From the NCBI RefSeq assembly GCF_001017435.1, contig NZ_CP011371.1:6324001-6388000 (forward strand): a stretch of 64,000 nucleotides of DNA, read 5' to 3'. The notes under the pieces were generated by a model. It had not been told where the DNA came from. It worked only from the letters and a program-made list of their open reading frames with translations, and did not search any database. Source of the DNA: Caldimonas brevitalea (GTDB lineage: Bacteria > Pseudomonadota > Gammaproteobacteria > Burkholderiales > Burkholderiaceae_C). The position numbers and the translations under genes were made by a program. Below, piece after piece: positions 27,589 through 36,075 of the stretch; within the stretch, counting starts at the first letter, position 1, and the number at the start of each line of letters is the position of its first letter.

Positions 27589-27607
27589 AATGCGAACCAT
27601 TCGCATT
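27589..27607 (-). promoter_or_regulatory. Fur box upstream of tonB
   Basis: A 19-bp dyad with 8-bp perfect arms AATGCGAA (27589-27596) and TTCGCATT (27600-27607) around CCA. This matches the AATGCGAAT-nn-ATTCGCATT form of Fur sites in Betaproteobacteria. It lies 26 bp before the tonB ATG, where bound Fe-Fur would block the promoter. Confidence 0.8.
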
Positions 27608-27651
27608 ATAGGGGCAAGCTTCAGGGTTGTCCCGCACCTCGGCGGCGGCGG

Positions 27652-28167
27652 TCAGGCGCGGGGCGGGCCTTCGTTCAGGCGCAACTGCATCCAGGTGAGG
27701 TCCAACCAGCGTCCGAACTTGGTTCCGACCTCACGCATGCAACCACTCACTTCAAATCCGAGCCGCTGGTGCAGCCGAATGGAGGCGGTGTTGCCCGACT
27801 CGATCGCTGCGATCATCAGGTGCTTGCCCAATCCGCGCGCCTCGTCGATCAGCTGCGACATCAAGGCCTGCCCGATGCCCTGGCCCTGTCGCCCGGAGCG
27901 CACATAGACCGAGTGCTCGATGCTGTAGCGGTAGCCGTCGAAGGCGCGGAAATCGCCAAACGAGGCGTAGCCGGTCACCTCGTCGCCGTCCAGCGCGACC
28001 AGCACCGGGTAGCCGGCAGCGCGGCGCTGCGCCAGCCACGCGGCCCGGTTCGCCACATCGACCGTCTGCTCGTTCCAGATCGCGGTGGTGTGCACCACGG
28101 CATGGTTGTAGATGTCGGTGATGCCGGCCAAATGGTCGGCGGTGGCGTGGGTGAGGCTCAAACTCAT
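27652..28167 (-). CDS. GNAT N-acetyltransferase, phosphinothricin acetyltransferase-like
   Basis: A 171-aa GNAT enzyme of the Pat/YncA group, which N-acetylates amino-acid-like amines such as phosphinothricin or methionine sulfoximine. [38 protein letters not shown] (with the family's R..Y..T/S-hEhSVYV pattern) and the acetyl-CoA loop [13 protein letters not shown] (about 104-116) are present. [21 protein letters not shown] ends the fold. Native substrate unknown. It is divergent from the acylphosphatase gene. Confidence 0.88.
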   Translation of the reverse strand: MSLSLTHATADHLAGITDIYNHAVVHTTAIWNEQTVDVANRAAWLAQRRAAGYPVLVALDGDEVTGYASFGDFRAFDGYRYSIEHSVYVRSGRQGQGIGQALMSQLIDEARGLGKHLMIAAIESGNTASIRLHQRLGFEVSGCMREVGTKFGRWLDLTWMQLRLNEGPPRA

Positions 28168-28252
28168 GACGGAGGACTGCTTCGGTGGGGGGTGCTGCAT
28201 GCTACCTGTCGGCCGCTTGAGCCGCGGCGAAGTGCTGCCCATACTACGTCGC

Positions 28253-28546
28253 ATGCAGCCCTCGCCTCCCCCCGATGATGTCGTTGCCGCCCGTTTCCTC
28301 GTCAGCGGCGAGGTGCAAGGTGTCGGCTTTCGAGCGGCGACCCGGCGCCGCGCGGTCGGACTGGGACTGGCGGGTGTCGCGCGCAATCTGGACGACGGCC
28401 GCGTCGAGGTGCTGGCAGAAGGTGCGCCGGCCGCCGTGGAGGCTTTGGCCGCCTGGTTGCACCAGGGACCGCCGTCCGCCCGCGTGGCCACCGTGGAGCG
28501 GTCGGAGGCGCCGGCGAGCGGCTGGCGCGGCTTCGAGATCGATTGA
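28253..28546 (+). CDS. acyP: Acylphosphatase
   Basis: A 97-aa acylphosphatase that hydrolyses acyl phosphates such as carbamoyl phosphate and 1,3-bisphosphoglycerate. The catalytic loop [10 protein letters not shown] (about 19-28, with the phosphate-binding Arg) and the catalytic Asn in [15 protein letters not shown] (about 43-57) are both present. The ATG at 28253 gives a short Pro/Asp-rich lead before strand 1. Confidence 0.93.
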   Translation: MQPSPPPDDVVAARFLVSGEVQGVGFRAATRRRAVGLGLAGVARNLDDGRVEVLAEGAPAAVEALAAWLHQGPPSARVATVERSEAPASGWRGFEID

Positions 28547-28570
28547 GCCCACTGCAGCTCAGCGCCTAAG

Positions 28571-28605
28571 AAAAAGCCTGCCGCCCACATGAGCGGGCGG
28601 CAGGC
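28571..28605 (-). terminator. Rho-independent terminator of the 28701-30038 gene (bidirectional)
   Basis: GCCTGCCGCCC (28576-28586) pairs perfectly with GGGCGGCAGGC (28595-28605) across an 8-nt loop. On the minus strand it is followed by TTTTT (complement of 28571-28575), so it is oriented to end the leftward gene. It may also stop the acylphosphatase transcript. Confidence 0.85.
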
Positions 28606-28700
28606 AAGGCATTGCAACTGCAAATTGCGTTCGCAGTGTACTGTATTTGCATACAGTGGTCCCGGCCACCCTCGTTGCCGGCGGGGTGGACCCGGGAGCA

Positions 28701-30038
28701 TCAGCGGATGCGGTAGACGTCCAAACGGAAGCGGTGCTGCGAGGTCCACTGGTGCAACTGCACCCGCACTTCATGCTCGCCGTCGAGACGGGCGTGCGCG
28801 AAGTGCAGGCCGCCCCTGTCGCCGGGGTGCAATCGCAGCGGCCGCCCGTCGACATTCACCTCGAAGGTCACGGGCAGTTCGAATTGAAAGCGGTAGACCC
28901 CAGGGTTGAAGCAGGCCAGGCCGGTCCATTGCGCCGTGCGCGGCGCAGTGGTGGGCGCAGTGGTGGACACCTCGGCATCGTCGGCCGGCAGTCCGTCGTG
29001 ACACTGCGCCGGCTCCGGGCCATCGTCGAGCGACTGCCGGCACACCTGCAACCACACCGGCCGGCTCATCGAGGCCAAAGGGGCCAGCAGCTGGGCCGCG
29101 CACACCATCCGCACGGGCCCGTCCGCATGGTCTGCCGTCGGCAGCGACTCTTCCACCGCGTCTGCCGCCGTCTGCGCGCGCGGTGCGGCGTCGGCCGGCT
29201 GCACCACGCTGCCTGCCAGCACGCGCATGCGCAGCTTGTCGCGCAGCGCGGCGACGAACAAGCCATATTCCTGTGACCCGGTGACCACCAGAAAGCGCCG
29301 CAGCCGGGGCGTGAACGATTGCAGCGCGGCGGTATGACCGACACCGCTGAACGCCGGGGCGGTGGTGAAGCCAACCAAGGCACTGTTGCCGATGGCGGTC
29401 AGGCCCGGGGCACAGACGATGTGCTCGACGAAGCCGTCCAGCACTTCGGTGCTGCTGCCGACGTCGGCCGTCGCCTCTGCACCGCCGACCTCGAGGCCGA
29501 CGATGCGCAGTTCGCGAGCCGCCACATGCAGCACCACCGGGGTGCCACGGTGTTGGGCGGTGCACAGCTGGTCGAGCAAGGCCTGGCCCACACAACGCTC
29601 GGGGATCTGCAGCTCGAGCAGGTATTGCCGCACATGCCCCTCGGCATCGAGCACCGTCACGGCCGCCGTGTCGCTCAACTCTGCCGTGGCCCCGGCCTGG
29701 TTGTGCGCGAACAGCGCGACGCCGACGACATGCACCGGCACCGCCTCGGTGGACTCCGACGACAGCAGCGCGTCGCGCGTGATGCGCGTGACCCGCTCCA
29801 GGTCGCGCGGGCCTTGCGGCGCCTCCTGTGCGTAATCGATCTCGATCGGCTCGGCGCGGCTGAGCGCATCGCGCAGCAAGGCCAGTTGAGCTGCCGCCTC
29901 ACCGGCCCGCACCGAGTTCACCGCCAGGTCCGACAAGCGGTAGTCGGCTCGCGTGCCGTCGTCGTGCAGTACGGCGGCAACGGCACGACCGGCCCGCCCG
30001 ACCTCGAGGCGTTCAACGAATCCGCGTAGTACTGGCAT
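28701..30038 (-). CDS. Orphan 445-aa hypothetical protein
   Basis: A 445-aa soluble protein with GAGGAGCGGACC upstream of the ATG (strong Shine-Dalgarno) and a good terminator, so it is surely a gene. There is no signal peptide or membrane helix. The N-terminal 95 residues are mixed alpha/beta (MPVLRGFVERLEVGRAGRA, then LRDALSRAEPIEIDYAQE). The middle is beta-rich (VPVHVVGVALFAHNQ, QYLLELQIPERCVGQALLDQL, TPVVLHVAARELRIVGLEVGG). The C-terminus (about 385-445) looks like a beta-sandwich (YRFQFELPVTFEVNVDGRPL, HEVRVQLHQWTSQHRF). I recognise no family. The small gene at 30214 lies upstream on the same strand. Confidence 0.7.
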   Translation of the reverse strand: MPVLRGFVERLEVGRAGRAVAAVLHDDGTRADYRLSDLAVNSVRAGEAAAQLALLRDALSRAEPIEIDYAQEAPQGPRDLERVTRITRDALLSSESTEAVPVHVVGVALFAHNQAGATAELSDTAAVTVLDAEGHVRQYLLELQIPERCVGQALLDQLCTAQHRGTPVVLHVAARELRIVGLEVGGAEATADVGSSTEVLDGFVEHIVCAPGLTAIGNSALVGFTTAPAFSGVGHTAALQSFTPRLRRFLVVTGSQEYGLFVAALRDKLRMRVLAGSVVQPADAAPRAQTAADAVEESLPTADHADGPVRMVCAAQLLAPLASMSRPVWLQVCRQSLDDGPEPAQCHDGLPADDAEVSTTAPTTAPRTAQWTGLACFNPGVYRFQFELPVTFEVNVDGRPLRLHPGDRGGLHFAHARLDGEHEVRVQLHQWTSQHRFRLDVYRIR

Positions 30039-30213
30039 GGTCCGCTCCTCGACGCCGTGCGGCGTGTAGCGCGGCGCCTCCAGGGCACCGCCGGTGACTG
30101 ACGGGGCGCGGCTCGCTCGATGCGACCCGCAGCGCCCATCTGCCGCAACCCGAAGGTGTCAGCAGGTGGGGGCAAGCGTGGGGGGACTGCGAAGGCTGGC
30201 GGGGTCGCCGCGA

Positions 30214-30393
30214 TCAGAGCGGCTGCAGCGTCTGCGGCGTGCGTTTGGCACTGGCGGCCCGCTCTGCGGTGAGGCTCACGCGCCAGAAGGCCTGGGCCGG
30301 GCGGCTCGCGTATCGCGTCGTTTCGTGACGCACAGGGGCGCTGCTCGCCTCATGCGCTGCATCCGAAGGAACCGGAGCGACCAAACCACCCAT
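30214..30393 (-). CDS. Small hypothetical protein (59 aa)
   Basis: A 59-aa frame whose ATG at 30393 is preceded by AAGGAGGGTGCG, a near-perfect ribosome site, which is the main evidence that it is translated. The frame is open further upstream, but that part lacks a better start. The peptide (MGGLVAPVPSDAAHEASSAP...) is hydrophilic and probably disordered. It lies 175 bases upstream of the 445-aa orphan gene on the same strand. Confidence 0.5.
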   Translation of the reverse strand: MGGLVAPVPSDAAHEASSAPVRHETTRYASRPAQAFWRVSLTAERAASAKRTPQTLQPL

Positions 30394-30522
30394 CGCACCC
30401 TCCTTGCCGTGAGCCGCTGGGGCCTCACTTCGCCAGTGTGAAAAAAATATAGTGTCGGGCCGAGCGGCGGTCAAGCAGGGGCTGGCAGGGGCGGCTTCCC
30501 AGGAGGCCCTTCCATCACCGTG

Positions 30523-31788
30523 TCACCTGCCGCCAGGTGACAGCCCGTTCAACACCTGCTGCGGCAGCCGGCCCAGACGGCTACGCTGCGGAAAGCTGTC
30601 CACCTGCACCCGCGCCACCTCCCGCGCGCCGGCGTACTCGATGACCGAGACCGTGTGATCGCGGCTGTTGGACACGAAACAATGGGCCCCGTCAGGGCTG
30701 GTGGTGGCCCAGTAAGGCAGATTGCCGGAGGGCAACACGGCTTCGGTGCGCATCTCGGGAACCGAGACGATGGCGACATAGTTGTCGATCGTGCCCGCCA
30801 GGCACAGCCGCCGTTCATCACCCGAGATGGCCATGCCGTGGTGGGCCGAGTTCTGCGGGTAGTCGTCAGGGTGTGGGAAATGTGCTCGGGCCCAGGCGCT
30901 GTAGGGCAGTTCGACCTGCTGCAGGACCGACCCGGTGTGCATGTCCACCTTGGCATAGCCGTTGAGATAGGACAGCTGCGTGTACATCAACGCACCGTCA
31001 CGCGTCACGACATTGGGCCGGATGCCGTAGGGCAAGCGGAACGACCTCACCACCTGCCAGCTGCCGGCATCGATCACCGTCAGCTGACGCCGGCCCTTCA
31101 AGGCATTCAGCGCGTGGGGCAGCAACACGTTGCCGATGCTGGTGTTGTAGACATGGCGCCCGTCGGCCGAATAGTCGTTGGCATGCGGGAAGTCGCCCGT
31201 CTCGACACGGGCCACCAGCGCGCCGCTGGTCGCATCAAGCACGAAGGCCGCCGCTACGCTCGAGGCCGACACGACGACGCGGCTGCCGTCGGGGGACAAC
31301 GCCATGTGGTCGGCGTTCAGACCGGGCAGCGGGTAACGCCAGCGCACCGGATGGCCCGGTGCAGCGAGATCGAGGGCCACGACGTCGGCCAGCGAAGAAC
31401 GCGAAACGTACAGCGTGCGGCCATCGGGCGATGCTGCAAGGTCGTCGATGTAGCGGTCGCCGCCCTTCTGCGCTTTCACGGTCTCGTAGACGATGCGCCG
31501 CAACGGGTCCATCTCGCGCAAGCGCTGCGCCAGGTCGGGCACGGCGTTGACCGAACCGAGGTTGGTGTACCCGGCGGTGTCGATCACGCTGACCGTGCCG
31601 GCCTCGGAGTTGCCGACCAGCAGCACGTCCTTCAGCGCCTCCTCAGCCGTTGCAGGCGCGCCGAGCCCGGCGGCCACCGCGATGCCCACCATGGCCCCCG
31701 CCCTGCCCAGCCAGGAGCGGCATCGCTGCGGCCACCGAGGTCGCGCGGGTCGACGCTGTGGGGGGCGAAATCGCAATGGGGTGAACAT
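30523..31788 (-). CDS. Periplasmic YVTN/beta-propeller (YncE-like) repeat protein
   Basis: A 421-aa secreted protein: a basic N-terminus, a hydrophobic segment, and cleavage probably after APATAEE (residue 49). About seven beta-propeller blades follow, with the YVTN-type units SEAGTVSVIDTAGY, LAASPDGRTLYVSRSS, MALSPDGSRVVVSASS, NDYSADGRHVYNTS, YWATTSPDGAHCFVSNS and DHTVSVIEYAG. Such propellers occur in YncE and in quinoprotein-associated proteins. No catalytic residues are recognised; a binding or scaffold role is likely. The ATG at 31788 is preceded by AGGAGATGCGAG. Confidence 0.85.
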   Translation of the reverse strand: MFTPLRFRPPQRRPARPRWPQRCRSWLGRAGAMVGIAVAAGLGAPATAEEALKDVLLVGNSEAGTVSVIDTAGYTNLGSVNAVPDLAQRLREMDPLRRIVYETVKAQKGGDRYIDDLAASPDGRTLYVSRSSLADVVALDLAAPGHPVRWRYPLPGLNADHMALSPDGSRVVVSASSVAAAFVLDATSGALVARVETGDFPHANDYSADGRHVYNTSIGNVLLPHALNALKGRRQLTVIDAGSWQVVRSFRLPYGIRPNVVTRDGALMYTQLSYLNGYAKVDMHTGSVLQQVELPYSAWARAHFPHPDDYPQNSAHHGMAISGDERRLCLAGTIDNYVAIVSVPEMRTEAVLPSGNLPYWATTSPDGAHCFVSNSRDHTVSVIEYAGAREVARVQVDSFPQRSRLGRLPQQVLNGLSPGGR

Positions 31789-32104
31789 CTCGCATCTCCT
31801 TGGCAGAAAGCCGTCGCGGCGCGACGAAGGCGCCACGTCACCTGTTCAGGCGACACCGCCGCCGCAGCGCTTGGTCTACAGTCGCGCTGCGTCGCTCCAG
31901 GGTCCGCGGCGCTCGCCTTGGTTTATCGCCAGGCCGGCATGCCGCCGCAATGACGTGAGGCCCCAGGCAACACCGTCGGCAGCGGCAGCCCGATCACCGA
32001 AACAGGGGGGGCCGGGCGCGGGTCGGCCCCGGTCGATGGGCCGCCGGATCGGGCGACAATCGCGCACTCGCAGCGCCGGCTGCGCGAGGGCCCAGAGAAC
32101 CGCC

Positions 32105-33607
32105 ATGACTTCAGCACCTGAAGACGACCACGAGCAGACCGTCATCGGTTCGTCGCCACTCACCCAGCTCCAGCCGGCTGACGTCGCCGGCGGGCCCCTC
32201 AGCCATACGCTGCCGGTGGGGACGCGGCTGGGCGAGTTCGAGATCGTGGGCCTGATCGGCGAAGGCGGTTTCGGCATCGTCTACCTGGCCTACGACCCGT
32301 CGCTGGAACGCCAGGTGGCGCTGAAGGAGTACATGCCGTCGTCGCTGGCCTCGCGCTCCGTCACGACCGCGACGGTGGCGCCGAAGTCGGACCGCCATCT
32401 CGAGACCTTCCGGGTCGGCCTGCGCAGCTTCGTCAACGAAGCACGTTTGCTGGCGCGCTTCGACCATCCGGCGCTGGTGAAGGTGCACCGCTTCTGGGAG
32501 GCCAACGGCACCGCCTACATGGTGATGCCGTACTACAAGGGCCCCACGCTCAAGCGTGCGCTCGCCGACCGGGGTGGGCCGCCGGACGAGGCCACCTTGC
32601 GCGGCTGGCTCAACCCGCTGCTCGACGCGCTGGCCGTGATGCATGCCGAGCAGTGTTTTCACCGCGACATCGCGCCCGACAACATCCTGTTGACCGAGGG
32701 CGGCCCCTTGCTGCTCGACTTCGGCGCAGCCCGTCGTGTCGTCGGCGACATGACACATGCGTTGACCGTGGTGCTGAAGCCCGGCTACGCGCCGATCGAG
32801 CAGTACGGCGAAGTGCCCTCGATGACACAAGGCGCGTGGACCGACCTGTATGCGCTCGCCTGCGTCGTCTACTACGCGATCACCGGCAAGACGCCGATGT
32901 CGTCGGTCGAGCGGTTGATCTCGGACCGCCTGACGCCGATCAGCCAGATCGCCGCCGGACGCTACAGCGACTCGCTGCTGCGCGCGGTCGACGCGGCCCT
33001 GTCGGTCAAGCCACAGGACCGCCCCCAAGACGTGGCGCAATTCCGCCGCATGCTCGGTCCGGCCCCTGCTGCCGCAGCAGCAGCAACAGCAGCCAGCGCC
33101 GCTGCGTCGCCGACACGCAAGCGCCCGCTGCTGGCGGTCGGGGTTGCGGCAGTGGCTGTGCTGACGGTGGCGGCATCGGCCTGGATCTACCTGATCCGCG
33201 GCGACGACACACCGCGTGCCCCCGACCCTGCCCCCACGCCCGAGTTGCCGGCCGCGCTGCCGCCTGCGCCTGCGCCTGCGCCTGCACCGGCACCGGCACC
33301 GGCACCGGCACCGGCACCTACCCCTACGCCTGCACCGCCACCTGCGCCTGTCCCGCCCCCTGCTCCCAAGCCTGCCCAGCAAGACATGCGGCCGAGCGCG
33401 AAGGCGACAGAGCCCAAGCCGTCCAACCCATCACCGAGACCGCGTGCCGAGACGCCCGCGGCGGCACCGACACCCCCCTCAATGGGTGAGTCGCGCCCCC
33501 CTAGAACCACGGCGATCCAGTCACGGTGCAGTGATATTCTTCAAAAGGCTTCTTTGGAAGCCTTGAGTGCCGAGGAAACACAGTTCATGAAGAGGGAGTG
33601 CAGATGA
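32105..33607 (+). CDS. Membrane-anchored serine/threonine protein kinase
   Basis: A 500-aa Hanks-type kinase. The catalytic domain has the Gly loop GEGGFGIVYLA (about 52-62), VALKEYM with the ATP Lys, the catalytic HRDIAPDN (about 185-192) and LLDFGAAR (about 203-210). A transmembrane helix follows (LLAVGVAAVAVLTVAASAWIY, about 341-361). A long Pro/Ala stalk outside the membrane (about 370-470) is partly encoded by hexanucleotide repeats. The protein ends in a conserved Cys-containing tail (SRCSDILQKASLEALSAEE). The stop overlaps the start of the OmpA-like lipoprotein gene (ATGA). Kinases with this layout occur near type VI secretion genes, but none are in this window. Confidence 0.93.
   Translation: MTSAPEDDHEQTVIGSSPLTQLQPADVAGGPLSHTLPVGTRLGEFEIVGLIGEGGFGIVYLAYDPSLERQVALKEYMPSSLASRSVTTATVAPKSDRHLETFRVGLRSFVNEARLLARFDHPALVKVHRFWEANGTAYMVMPYYKGPTLKRALADRGGPPDEATLRGWLNPLLDALAVMHAEQCFHRDIAPDNILLTEGGPLLLDFGAARRVVGDMTHALTVVLKPGYAPIEQYGEVPSMTQGAWTDLYALACVVYYAITGKTPMSSVERLISDRLTPISQIAAGRYSDSLLRAVDAALSVKPQDRPQDVAQFRRMLGPAPAAAAAATAASAAASPTRKRPLLAVGVAAVAVLTVAASAWIYLIRGDDTPRAPDPAPTPELPAALPPAPAPAPAPAPAPAPAPAPTPTPAPPPAPVPPPAPKPAQQDMRPSAKATEPKPSNPSPRPRAETPAAAPTPPSMGESRPPRTTAIQSRCSDILQKASLEALSAEETQFMKRECR
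33262..33318 (+). repeat. Hexanucleotide tandem repeats in the kinase stalk
   Basis: A run of GCCTGC-type units is followed by ACCGGC units, encoding alternating Pro-Ala dipeptides. Exact short tandem repeats can slip, lengthening or shortening the extracytoplasmic stalk by Pro-Ala steps without breaking the frame. Confidence 0.8.
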
Positions 33608-34818
33608 AGTACGCTGCATCGAGGCATCCACGATGCCTCTTTTCGTTCCTGGGGGCCTTGCTGACGCTGGCCATCGCCGGCTGCGCCGCACCCCAGGCCA
33701 CCACGCTGACACAAGAACTGCCGTTCGAGCAGGCGGTCGCGGAAGCCACCGACGGGCTGGTGTCACAGACGCAAAAGCTGCCGGCCTTCCTGGCCAAGGT
33801 CGAGTCGAAGCTCGCCAAACGCGCCGTCGTGGTCGACCCGATGCTCGATGCCGGCAGCGGCCAGCAGACACAAGCCACCGAGTTGCTCGAGAAGCGCGTC
33901 AGCGAGCGGCTGTCGTCCAAGTACGACCAGTTCGAGCTGCTGCCGTTCCAGTCGAACCATCTGGCCAAGGCACAGTACCTGTTGACCGGCACGATGACAC
34001 GGGCGCCACGCTCCGGCAACAAGGCCGGCGGCCTGCACCTGAACCTCGCGCTGACCGATCTGCGCAGCGGCAACGTTGTCGCGCAGGCGTCGGCACTGGC
34101 GCAAGACAAGGGCCTGGATCACGACCCGCTGCCCTACTACCGTGACAGCCCGGTGCTGGTGAAAGACAAGGTCATCGAAGGTTATGTGCGCACCTCGACA
34201 ACCGCCCCCGGGCAGCGCGCCGACGCCTTCTATCTCGAGCGCGTCAGCGCCGCATCGGTGATCAACGAAGCGACCGACCTCTACAACACCGGCCGCTACC
34301 AAGATGCGCTGGGCCGCTACCGCAGCGCGCTGGCGACGCCGGCCGGCGAGCAGTTGCGGGTGCTCAACGGCATCTACCTGACCAACGCCAAGCTGGGCCG
34401 TGCGAACGAAGCCGAGCAGGCCTTCGGACGGGTGGTGGCGATGGGCATCGCCTACAACGAACTGGGCGTGAAGTTTTTGTTCAACCCGGGCTCGACGGAG
34501 TTCTGGTCCGACCCCAAGGTCAGCGGCCCGTACGGCATGTGGCTGCGGCAGATCGCCCGCGAAAGCACTGCGGCGAAGGCCTGCATGCACATCGTCGGCC
34601 ACACCAGTCGCACCGGCAGCGAGCAGACCAACGAGACCCTGTCGCTGCAGCGTGCCGGCTACATCAAGCAGCGCCTGACCACCGAGGCGGCCGAGCTGGG
34701 CCCGCGCACCAAGGCGGTCGGCATGGGCGCACGCGAGAACATCGTGGGCAGCGGCACCGACAACGCGGTCGACGCGCTCGACCGCCGGGTCGCGTTCAAG
34801 ATCGTGCCCTGCACCTGA
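33604..34818 (+). CDS. OmpA family lipoprotein coupled to the kinase
   Basis: A 404-aa lipoprotein with signal peptide and lipobox LTLAIAGC (Cys at about 26). Residues 30-195 form an alpha/beta region resembling TolB/LpoB-like peptidoglycan-factor modules (KRVSERLSSKYDQFELLP, QYLLTGTMTRAP, LNLALTDLRSGNVVAQA). Residues 220-285 are TPR-like helices (LYNTGRYQDALGRYRSAL). The last 115 residues match an OmpA/MotB peptidoglycan-binding domain (FLFNPGSTEFW, HIVGHTSRTGSEQTNETLS, VDALDRRVAFKI). The ATG overlaps the kinase stop, so the two are one translational unit and probably partners at the envelope. Confidence 0.9.
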   Translation: MKYAASRHPRCLFSFLGALLTLAIAGCAAPQATTLTQELPFEQAVAEATDGLVSQTQKLPAFLAKVESKLAKRAVVVDPMLDAGSGQQTQATELLEKRVSERLSSKYDQFELLPFQSNHLAKAQYLLTGTMTRAPRSGNKAGGLHLNLALTDLRSGNVVAQASALAQDKGLDHDPLPYYRDSPVLVKDKVIEGYVRTSTTAPGQRADAFYLERVSAASVINEATDLYNTGRYQDALGRYRSALATPAGEQLRVLNGIYLTNAKLGRANEAEQAFGRVVAMGIAYNELGVKFLFNPGSTEFWSDPKVSGPYGMWLRQIARESTAAKACMHIVGHTSRTGSEQTNETLSLQRAGYIKQRLTTEAAELGPRTKAVGMGARENIVGSGTDNAVDALDRRVAFKIVPCT

Positions 34819-34869
34819 GTCGGCGCGACCGAAGAGAACGGCCACCTCCCGGTGGCCACGGACCCAAAC

Positions 34870-34898
34870 AAAAACGCAGCCCGAGGGCTGCGTTTTTT
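34870..34898. terminator. Bidirectional rho-independent terminator
   Basis: An A-rich arm followed by CGCAGCCC pairs with GGGCTGCG followed by TTTTTT (plus strand, from 34893). The A-run on the left makes it functional on the minus strand as well. It lies between the lipoprotein gene and minE, which converge here. Confidence 0.85.
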
Positions 34899-34935
34899 CA
34901 TGGTGGTGAGAGGGCCCGGCCCTCTCGGCCCGTCC

Positions 34936-35196
34936 TCAACGTGCCAGGTCGGGCAGCTCGATCTTGACTTCCAGCACCTCGAGGTTGTCCTGGCGCTCCA
35001 GGTGCACCTTGATGTCTTGCGGGCTGATCGACACGTATTTCGAGATCACCTCGACCAGCTCGCGCTGCAGCGCCGGCAGGTAGTCGGGCCCGACCGTACG
35101 GCCGGCCCGCTCGTGGGCCAGGATGATCTGCAAGCGCTCCTTGGCGACGGTGGCGGACTTCTTCTTCTCGCCCAGTAGGAAGGAGAGGAACGACAT
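34936..35196 (-). CDS. minE: Cell division topological specificity factor MinE
   Basis: An 86-aa MinE. The N-terminal [15 protein letters not shown] targets the membrane, [15 protein letters not shown] binds MinD and stimulates its ATPase, and the C-terminal domain ([38 protein letters not shown]) dimerises. MinE drives pole-to-pole MinCD oscillation so that FtsZ rings form at mid-cell. It begins 3 bases past the minD stop. Confidence 0.97.
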   Translation of the reverse strand: MSFLSFLLGEKKKSATVAKERLQIILAHERAGRTVGPDYLPALQRELVEVISKYVSISPQDIKVHLERQDNLEVLEVKIELPDLAR

Positions 35197-35199
35197 GCC

Positions 35200-36015
35200 T
35201 CACCTCCCGCGGAACAGACGCTTGAAGAAGCCGGGCTTGACGGCATCGACGAAGCGCATGGGTTTGTCTTCGCCGAGGAACCGGGCCACGACGTCCTTGT
35301 AGGCTTCGGACACGTCACTGTCCTTGAGGTGGATCGCCGGCACGCCCTGGTTGGACGCCTGCAGCACCGTCTCCGACTCGGGGATCACGCCGATCAGCGG
35401 GATGCGCAGGATCTCCTGGATGTCCTCGAGCGACAGCATCTGCCCGTCTTCGACCCGGTGCGGGTTGTAGCGCGTGATCAGCAGATGCTCCTTGACCGAC
35501 TCCGCGCCGTCGATGGCGCGTTTGGTCTTCGAGCTGAGCATGCCGAGGATACGGTCCGAATCGCGCACCGACGACACCTCGGGGTTGGTGACCACCAGCG
35601 CCTCGTCGGCGAAATGCATCGCCAGCAAGGCGCCGGTCTCGATGCCCGCGGGTGAATCGCAGACGATGTATTCGAAGCCCATCTCGGCCAGGTCTTTCAG
35701 CACCCGCTCGACACCCTCCTTGGACAGTGCGTCCTTGTCGCGCGTCTGCGAGGCCGGCAGCACGAACAGGTTCTCGCACTGCTTGTCCTTGATCAAGGCC
35801 TGGTTCAGGTTGGCCTCGTTGTTGATCACGTTGATCAGGTCGTAGACCACGCGCCGTTCGCAGCCCATGATGAGGTCGAGATTGCGCAGGCCGACATCGA
35901 AGTCGATCACCGCAGTCTTGTGGCCTCTGAGTGCGAGGCCGGACGAGAAGCTCGCGCTGGTGGTGGTCTTGCCGACGCCTCCCTTGCCGGAGGTCACCAC
36001 GATGATTTTGGCCAT
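35200..36015 (-). CDS. minD: Septum site-determining ATPase MinD
   Basis: A 271-aa deviant-Walker ATPase: MAKIIVVTSGKGGVGKTTTSAS (KGGVGKT, residues 11-17), DFDVGLRNLDLIMGCERRVVYD, YIVCDSPAGIETGALLAMHFAD and the C-terminal amphipathic membrane-targeting helix FKRLFRGR. MinD binds the membrane in its ATP form and recruits MinC. It sits between minC and minE in the standard order. Confidence 0.97.
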   Translation of the reverse strand: MAKIIVVTSGKGGVGKTTTSASFSSGLALRGHKTAVIDFDVGLRNLDLIMGCERRVVYDLINVINNEANLNQALIKDKQCENLFVLPASQTRDKDALSKEGVERVLKDLAEMGFEYIVCDSPAGIETGALLAMHFADEALVVTNPEVSSVRDSDRILGMLSSKTKRAIDGAESVKEHLLITRYNPHRVEDGQMLSLEDIQEILRIPLIGVIPESETVLQASNQGVPAIHLKDSDVSEAYKDVVARFLGEDKPMRFVDAVKPGFFKRLFRGR

Positions 36016-36075
36016 CAGTTGCGGGTCCTTTTATAGATTCTGGTTCTGCCGCCCCGGATGCAGGCGGCTGGCTCG

